A stretch of 11,022 nucleotides of DNA, taken from Bacillota bacterium. GTDB taxonomy: Bacteria; Bacillota; Bacilli; Alicyclobacillales; Alicyclobacillaceae. A program made the translations under genes and the position numbers. The stretch lies in the NCBI GenBank assembly GCA_021816665.1, contig JAKAXI010000034.1, positions 1 through 11,022 on the forward strand, given 5' to 3'. Shown here piece after piece: positions 7,307 through 11,022 of this stretch. Positions within the stretch are counted from its first letter, which is position 1, and each line of letters starts with the position of its first letter. Under the pieces are notes generated by a model. It saw only the letters and a list, made by a program, of their open reading frames with translations, was not told the origin of the DNA and made no database searches.

Positions 7307-8119
7307 ATGCTTGATTTAGTTCTGTTCACAATTGCCTGGATCGTCGGGTCGGTGCTGCTGGAGTGGCTGTTCCACGCACTCAATCAATACGGCACCTACT
7401 TCTATACAGCGTCTTCACAAGCTGTCGACGGCGAACACGCAGTGGCGTTCATCCTGACCATACTCGCACCAGTCATTGCCTTTGTCGTGGTCATGTTGAT
7501 CTACAACTTCATCCGTTTTCGTGCTCGGGCGGGCGACACGAACCTGCGCAGCCGTCATCAGTTTCGCACGAACAAACTGTTTATCGGTGTTTGGGTACTC
7601 GTCAGTATCGGGTTGAACCTCTTGTTCTTCGTACACCCGTCTGCCTCAGCACTCGAACAGATGTTCAACTCCGAGCAGGCCCGCCTGAATCGACAAGACC
7701 TCGAGGTTGATGTCGTGGCCAGGCAATGGCAGTGGTTTTTCAGCTACCCACAATACGGTATCTCGTCTGCACAGGACGCGAACGGCAACGCCACGCTCTA
7801 TCTTCCAGTGAACCGCAACGTCAAATTCGTTCTCCGGTCGTACGACCCGTGGCACACCTATGACCCGTATATCGGCGTGATTCACGGGTTCTGGATCCCG
7901 GCGTTTGGACTAAAACAGGACATCATCCCTGGCGAGACGCGCTACATGTACGTACACACGAGCAAAGTCACTTCGTACGACGTCAACCCGATGGTGAGAG
8001 TACAGTGTACGGAGGTCTGCGGTCCAGGGCATCCGTACATGGAAGCGCCTGTGCATGTTGTGTCGGCCGGTGATTTTCAGACGTGGGTGAAGAAGCAACT
8101 CAAACTGCAGTCGGATTGA
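7307..8119 (+). CDS. Cytochrome c oxidase subunit II with CuA site
   Basis: A 270-residue subunit that accepts electrons at the dinuclear CuA centre and passes them to heme in subunit I. Hydrophobic helices lie near residues 2-23, 45-70 and 91-109; the usual count is two, so the first may be an uncleaved signal-like anchor. The extracytoplasmic cupredoxin domain has the aromatic QWQWFF patch (140-145), first ligand H193 in VIHGFWIPAFGLKQD, and the complete cluster C234-T-E236-V-C238-G-P-G-H242-P-Y-M245. All CuA ligands are present. The protein ends 25 residues after M245, so there is no fused cytochrome c domain as in caa3 subunit II. GAGGCAGGG (7291-7299) precedes the ATG by seven bases. The donor would have to be a separate protein, and the two cupredoxins upstream are candidates. 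Confidence 0.95.
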   Translation: MLDLVLFTIAWIVGSVLLEWLFHALNQYGTYFYTASSQAVDGEHAVAFILTILAPVIAFVVVMLIYNFIRFRARAGDTNLRSRHQFRTNKLFIGVWVLVSIGLNLLFFVHPSASALEQMFNSEQARLNRQDLEVDVVARQWQWFFSYPQYGISSAQDANGNATLYLPVNRNVKFVLRSYDPWHTYDPYIGVIHGFWIPAFGLKQDIIPGETRYMYVHTSKVTSYDVNPMVRVQCTEVCGPGHPYMEAPVHVVSAGDFQTWVKKQLKLQSD

Positions 8120-8149
8120 GCGGAGATCGATTCGTGAAGGGAGATTCTC

Positions 8150-10018
8150 ATGAGTTCCACTTTTGCAGGTACCAGTGAAAGCTTTCTGCGCAAAGGACGA
8201 CGCATGTTGCCCCCCGTTGTGCGGGGATTGTTCTGGGCAGCCATCGGTTTCTTCGTCGTGAACACGCTTGTCAGTCAAGCCCTTGACAGAACTCCGTTTG
8301 CTCCATATGTGACAAAAGTTTCTGTGACGTTCGGCTGGGCAGCCGCGACGTGCGGTTGGCTGCTTGGCCTCGGCGCCTGGGAACTAGTTGTCAGACCCTA
8401 TTTTGGTAAACCTGTCGAGTGGGAAGTTCCAAACGACTGGCGGCGCTATTTCATGATGAGTCTGGACCACAAAGTGGTCGGACTCCAGTACATGGTCAGC
8501 TCAGTCAGCGGCTTTTTCATCGCCGGTCTGGCCGCCATGTTGATGAGACTGGAACTGATGAATTCCAGCCTGTGGACCTTTCCAACACCGAACGCCTACT
8601 TGTCGACAGTCGGGATTCACGGAACCATCATGATGTTCTCCTTTGGCACTGTCATGTTAGTCAGTGGCTTTGGAAACTATCTCATCCCGCTAATGATTGG
8701 TTCCAACTCCTCCGCGTTTCCCCGAGTGTCCGCGATCAGCCAGTGGCTGCTGCCGGCAGGCATCATCACGGTTGCGCTCAGCCCAATTCTCGGTACTTGG
8801 ACCACCGGGTGGCGCGGCTATGCACCTTTGGCCGAACAGGATCCGAACGGGATTGTGTTCTACTACCTCGGCGTGTTCGCCATGACGTTGTCATCTCTCT
8901 TGGTCTCCATCAACCTCACGGCGACCATTTTGTTTAAGCGTGCGAAGGGTCTCACGTGGAACCGAATTCCGATGTACGCTTGGGGAATCCTCGCCGCCAG
9001 CCTGTTGAACATCATCTGGATCCCGGAGATTGAAATGACGTTCATCCTCGCCCTTGTCAGCAACGTGGCGTCACTGCCGCTGTTTGCTCAAATCGGCACG
9101 CCACTGACCTACATGGAGGTCTTCTGGTTGTTCGGTCACCCAGAGGTCTACATTGTCGTCGTCCCCGCCTTCGCCCTCTGGCAAGAATTTTTGCCAGTCA
9201 TGGGGCAGAAGACACTTTTCGGTAGAGCTTGGGGCGTACTCGGCTTAGTATTCGTTATGATGTTCAGCGGTCTCGTTTGGGCACACCACATGTTCACGAA
9301 CATGCGCGACGATCAAATGTTGCCGTTTTCCTTCTTTACAGAGATGATCTCGATTCCGACCGGGTTCGCCTTCCTGACGTCGATCGGAACAGTCTGGAAG
9401 TCGAAACTTCGCCTAACCACACCGACGCTACTTGTGTTCATGAGCATGTTCAACTTCCTGATTGGGGGAGTCACAGGGGTCATGCTGGCAGACCCTGTCA
9501 TCAATCTGCAAGCGCACGACACGTTCTTCGTCGTTGGCCATTTCCATTACACGATCATTGGTGCCATGGTCTTCACCTTTATGGCCGCTGCCTATTACTG
9601 GCTGCCCAAGTTCTCCGGCCGGATGTACAGCGAGTTTTGGGGAAAGGTAGGAGCAATCTGGGTATTTGTCGCCTTCAACTGCGCATTTGGCCAGTTCTTG
9701 CTGATTGGGCTTCGCGGCATGAACCGTTGGGTGCCTGTCTACCCCCCTTATCTGCGCAACATGAACTTTGAAATTTCTCTGTTTGCCTTCTTGCTAGGCC
9801 TCGGCTTCTTGTTCAACCTCGTCCACATTGTATGGATGTGGCGGTACGGAAAGCCCGCCAAGGCGAACCCATGGAACGCGAAAACCCTGGAATGGCAGTC
9901 AACCGCCATGCCTGGCGAAACCAACTTCAATCCGCCCCCCGAGGTGCTGACTGGCTTTTACGATTACTCGGACGAGCAGCCTGTGTGGAAACCCGAGTCC
10001 CCTGTGGAGGTGTCCTGA
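8150..10018 (+). CDS. Heme-copper oxidase subunit I with atypical proton-pathway residues
   Basis: The catalytic subunit, 622 residues, reducing O2 at a heme-CuB centre. Low-spin heme ligands are H157 (GIHGTIMMFSFG) and H466. CuB ligands are H330 in GHPEVY with the cross-linked Tyr position Y334, plus H379 and H380 (VWAHHMF). H464 of GHFHY binds the high-spin heme. Glutamate E332 is of the A1 type. Departures from A-type enzymes are S187 where the D-pathway aspartate sits (GSNSSAFPRVSA against GAPDMAFPRLNN), both following Asn lost, A407 instead of the K-pathway lysine (IPTGFA against IPTGIK), and R526-W527 where two heme-propionate arginines are normal. About 100 residues with two extra helices (near 23-42 and 57-81) precede the standard start DHKVVG (106-111). 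AAGGGAG lies six bases before the ATG. Its stop overlaps the next start (ATGA). Confidence 0.96.
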   Translation: MSSTFAGTSESFLRKGRRMLPPVVRGLFWAAIGFFVVNTLVSQALDRTPFAPYVTKVSVTFGWAAATCGWLLGLGAWELVVRPYFGKPVEWEVPNDWRRYFMMSLDHKVVGLQYMVSSVSGFFIAGLAAMLMRLELMNSSLWTFPTPNAYLSTVGIHGTIMMFSFGTVMLVSGFGNYLIPLMIGSNSSAFPRVSAISQWLLPAGIITVALSPILGTWTTGWRGYAPLAEQDPNGIVFYYLGVFAMTLSSLLVSINLTATILFKRAKGLTWNRIPMYAWGILAASLLNIIWIPEIEMTFILALVSNVASLPLFAQIGTPLTYMEVFWLFGHPEVYIVVVPAFALWQEFLPVMGQKTLFGRAWGVLGLVFVMMFSGLVWAHHMFTNMRDDQMLPFSFFTEMISIPTGFAFLTSIGTVWKSKLRLTTPTLLVFMSMFNFLIGGVTGVMLADPVINLQAHDTFFVVGHFHYTIIGAMVFTFMAAAYYWLPKFSGRMYSEFWGKVGAIWVFVAFNCAFGQFLLIGLRGMNRWVPVYPPYLRNMNFEISLFAFLLGLGFLFNLVHIVWMWRYGKPAKANPWNAKTLEWQSTAMPGETNFNPPPEVLTGFYDYSDEQPVWKPESPVEVS

Positions 10019-10659
10019 TGGCTAAAAACTTCGGAGTTACAACTGAGGACATGCCAACCTCAATACAGGCTGGAGTGTCCACCACCGAACCCTGGACTGT
10101 CATTCGTCACCCAGCGGTGCTCCGGCTGTCACCTAGAGAGCGGCGACTCGGCAACTTTGGCATGGCATTGTTCGTGATCTCGCAAGCGATTCCTTACTTC
10201 GTACTCGTGAATGTCCGATGGATGATGGCGGGAGGATATATCCCACCGAACCTAAACCACCAACTCGGCGGGCTCTGGCCAACCATATTACTCGCTATCG
10301 GTACTGTGTTGGTTTCGCTCGGCGTCGAGGCCAATCGAAGCGGGAAAATCAGCAGGCTACAGTGGTCCTTTACGGCGAGTGTCGTGCTCGGCGTTGCAGC
10401 CATTGTTCTGATGTTAATCCCCCTCTGGGTTCACGGTTGGAACACTTTTGGCCACTACGGCTCGATTTACGTAATCTGTCAGGGTGTCGCTGTGTTCTAC
10501 ACAATCATCGCTGTCATTGTGGTACTGGGTGTCGTCTTTCGGGCTGGTACAGGTCTCATCGGTCCGCAGACGTCCTTTGGTCCTCAGTCCGCAGCCGTGG
10601 TCTACACGTTCAACGCCATCGCTTGGTTCGGACTCTACGTGGCACTGTATCTTGTGTAG
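10018..10659 (+). CDS. Oxidase subunit III-like membrane protein, five helices
   Basis: A 213-residue protein with a hydrophilic N-terminus of about 43 residues and five helices (near 44-66, 85-104, 117-137, 149-174 and 191-212). Helix spacing and segments RRLGNFGMALFVISQ (42-56) and the later VHGWNTFGHYG (138-148) resemble the last five helices of subunit III, although the glutamate normal in the first of these is Q56. Subunit III binds lipid and stabilises subunit I; it has no metal. The ATG at 10018 overlaps the subunit I stop as ATGA and is preceded by GGAGGTG (10006-10012), so the start is firm, and translation is probably coupled. Similarity is weak and position in the operon weighs heavily in this call. 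It could instead be a lineage-specific oxidase subunit. Confidence 0.75.
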   Translation: MAKNFGVTTEDMPTSIQAGVSTTEPWTVIRHPAVLRLSPRERRLGNFGMALFVISQAIPYFVLVNVRWMMAGGYIPPNLNHQLGGLWPTILLAIGTVLVSLGVEANRSGKISRLQWSFTASVVLGVAAIVLMLIPLWVHGWNTFGHYGSIYVICQGVAVFYTIIAVIVVLGVVFRAGTGLIGPQTSFGPQSAAVVYTFNAIAWFGLYVALYLV

Positions 10660-10671
10660 TACAAAATTCAC

Positions 10672-10687
10672 AGCCGCGTCAGCGGCT
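10672..10687 (+). other. Short hairpin between the subunit III-like gene and the small gene
   Basis: AGCCGC and GCGGCT form a perfect 6-bp GC-rich stem around the loop GTCA, beginning 12 bases after the stop codon. No T-run follows, so an intrinsic terminator is unlikely; it could slow exonucleases or mark an mRNA processing point that sets subunit ratios (inference). The next gene's AGGAGGG (10697-10703) begins nine bases later. Confidence 0.4.
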
Positions 10688-10710
10688 AACGCAGGTAGGA
10701 GGGATAAGCC

Positions 10711-10905
10711 GTGAACGGATTCTGGCCGCAAGGGTTCTGGCCCAGTGCCCCCTTTTACATCCCTTACAGTTCAGGGATGCCAAACGGATGGGATATGGTG
10801 TGGTGGTTATTTCAACTCGGGATCATGTCTTTCTTGCTATGGCTGCTCTATGCAGTAGCGACTGGAGTCGATCGCGACTTTCTACGGCGCAAGAATGAGG
10901 AGTGA
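10711..10905 (+). CDS. Small one-helix membrane protein, probable accessory oxidase subunit
   Basis: A 64-residue protein read from GTG 10711, seven bases after an ideal AGGAGGG site. The N-terminal 25 residues are rich in Trp, Phe, Tyr, Pro and Gly (NGFWPQGFWPSAPFYIPYSS), then one helix (about residues 28-50, with WWLFQLGIMSFLLWLLYAV) and a charged tail (DRDFLRRKNEE) that should stay in the cytoplasm. I recognise no family. Small one-helix proteins at this place in oxidase operons often are subunit IV-type or assembly proteins, hence the call. The strong ribosome site, the overall charge pattern and the tight spacing to both neighbours argue that it is truly translated. Confidence 0.7.
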   Translation: MNGFWPQGFWPSAPFYIPYSSGMPNGWDMVWWLFQLGIMSFLLWLLYAVATGVDRDFLRRKNEE

Positions 10906-10911
10906 CATCGT

Positions 10912-11022
10912 GTGAAGTTGAGACAAGACGGAAATTCGAAAACAGGAGAATGGGCAGGGAGGTTCATCCGTCGTACAGCGCCTCTGACAGCGCTTGCCGT
11001 AACCACGCTTCTAGGTGCGAGC
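10912..11022 (+). CDS. Start of an exported protein of unknown function (cut by window edge)
   Basis: From GTG 10912 the frame is open for 37 codons to the window edge. GAGGAG (10897-10902), inside the end of the small gene, is nine bases upstream. The start has a long hydrophilic, basic N-region (about residues 1-22, ending in RRTAPL) followed by the beginning of a hydrophobic stretch (TALAVTTLLGAS), as in a signal peptide or lipoprotein signal. The mature part is not visible. By position it may encode another oxidase-linked exported protein such as a SCO-type copper chaperone or a cytochrome, but nothing seen here decides it. Confidence 0.5.
   Translation, partial: MKLRQDGNSKTGEWAGRFIRRTAPLTALAVTTLLGAS

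Noticed and set aside
8419..8937. 172-codon plus-strand open frame within subunit I
   Set aside because: Out-of-frame shadow of the highly conserved subunit I coding sequence; product has no membrane or domain character.
9832..10017. Upstream extension of the subunit III-like frame
   Set aside because: It overlaps the end of subunit I in another frame; the ATGA overlap at 10018 with GGAGGTG before it is the clear start.
1..11022. Searched for tRNA, rRNA, CRISPR arrays, insertion sequences, integrase or attachment sites
   Set aside because: None seen by eye; the window is densely coded by ordinary genes and shows no terminal repeats or transposase-like products.

Overview
The window looks like chromosome of an aerobic Gram-positive-type bacterium. 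Strong Shine-Dalgarno sites (AGGAGG-like) precede nearly every gene, GTG starts are frequent, secreted proteins are lipoproteins or membrane-anchored, and base composition is moderately GC-rich. The gene content (a copper-dependent oxidase with two cupredoxins and no cytochrome c in view) recalls acidophilic Firmicutes of the Alicyclobacillus/Sulfobacillus kind. That placement is inference from gene content and was not tested by a search.

Layout. Bases 1-1088 (minus strand) hold the 5' part of a solute-binding lipoprotein of the Fe(III)/2-aminoethylphosphonate ABC family, cut by the window edge. A roughly 200-base divergent intergenic region follows. Everything from about 1295 to the end is on the plus strand with short gaps or overlaps and reads as one operon: a five-helix membrane protein (perhaps CopD-like), a SafE/UreH-type membrane protein, a CcoI/CopA-type Cu+ ATPase, a CtaG-like assembly factor, a sulfocyanin-like lipoprotein that has lost copper ligands, a membrane-anchored cupredoxin with an intact type-1 copper site, oxidase subunits II (complete CuA site), I and III-like, a 64-residue one-helix protein, and the start of another exported protein.

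How it fits together. SafE-like protein, ATPase and CtaG are copper supply and assembly factors. Subunit II receives electrons at CuA and subunit I reduces O2 at heme/CuB. The two cupredoxins lie between the assembly genes and the oxidase genes, so they are the natural candidates for electron donor and copper chaperone. No cytochrome c domain or CXXCH heme motif is seen in subunit II or in the complete genes of the operon.

Most unusual points: subunit I keeps all metal ligands and the HPEVY glutamate but lacks the residues that define both the D and K proton pathways of A-type oxidases; it carries two extra N-terminal helices beside a five-helix subunit III; the lipoprotein is a sulfocyanin relative without the copper cysteine and first histidine; and the anchored cupredoxin has a histidine-rich insert.
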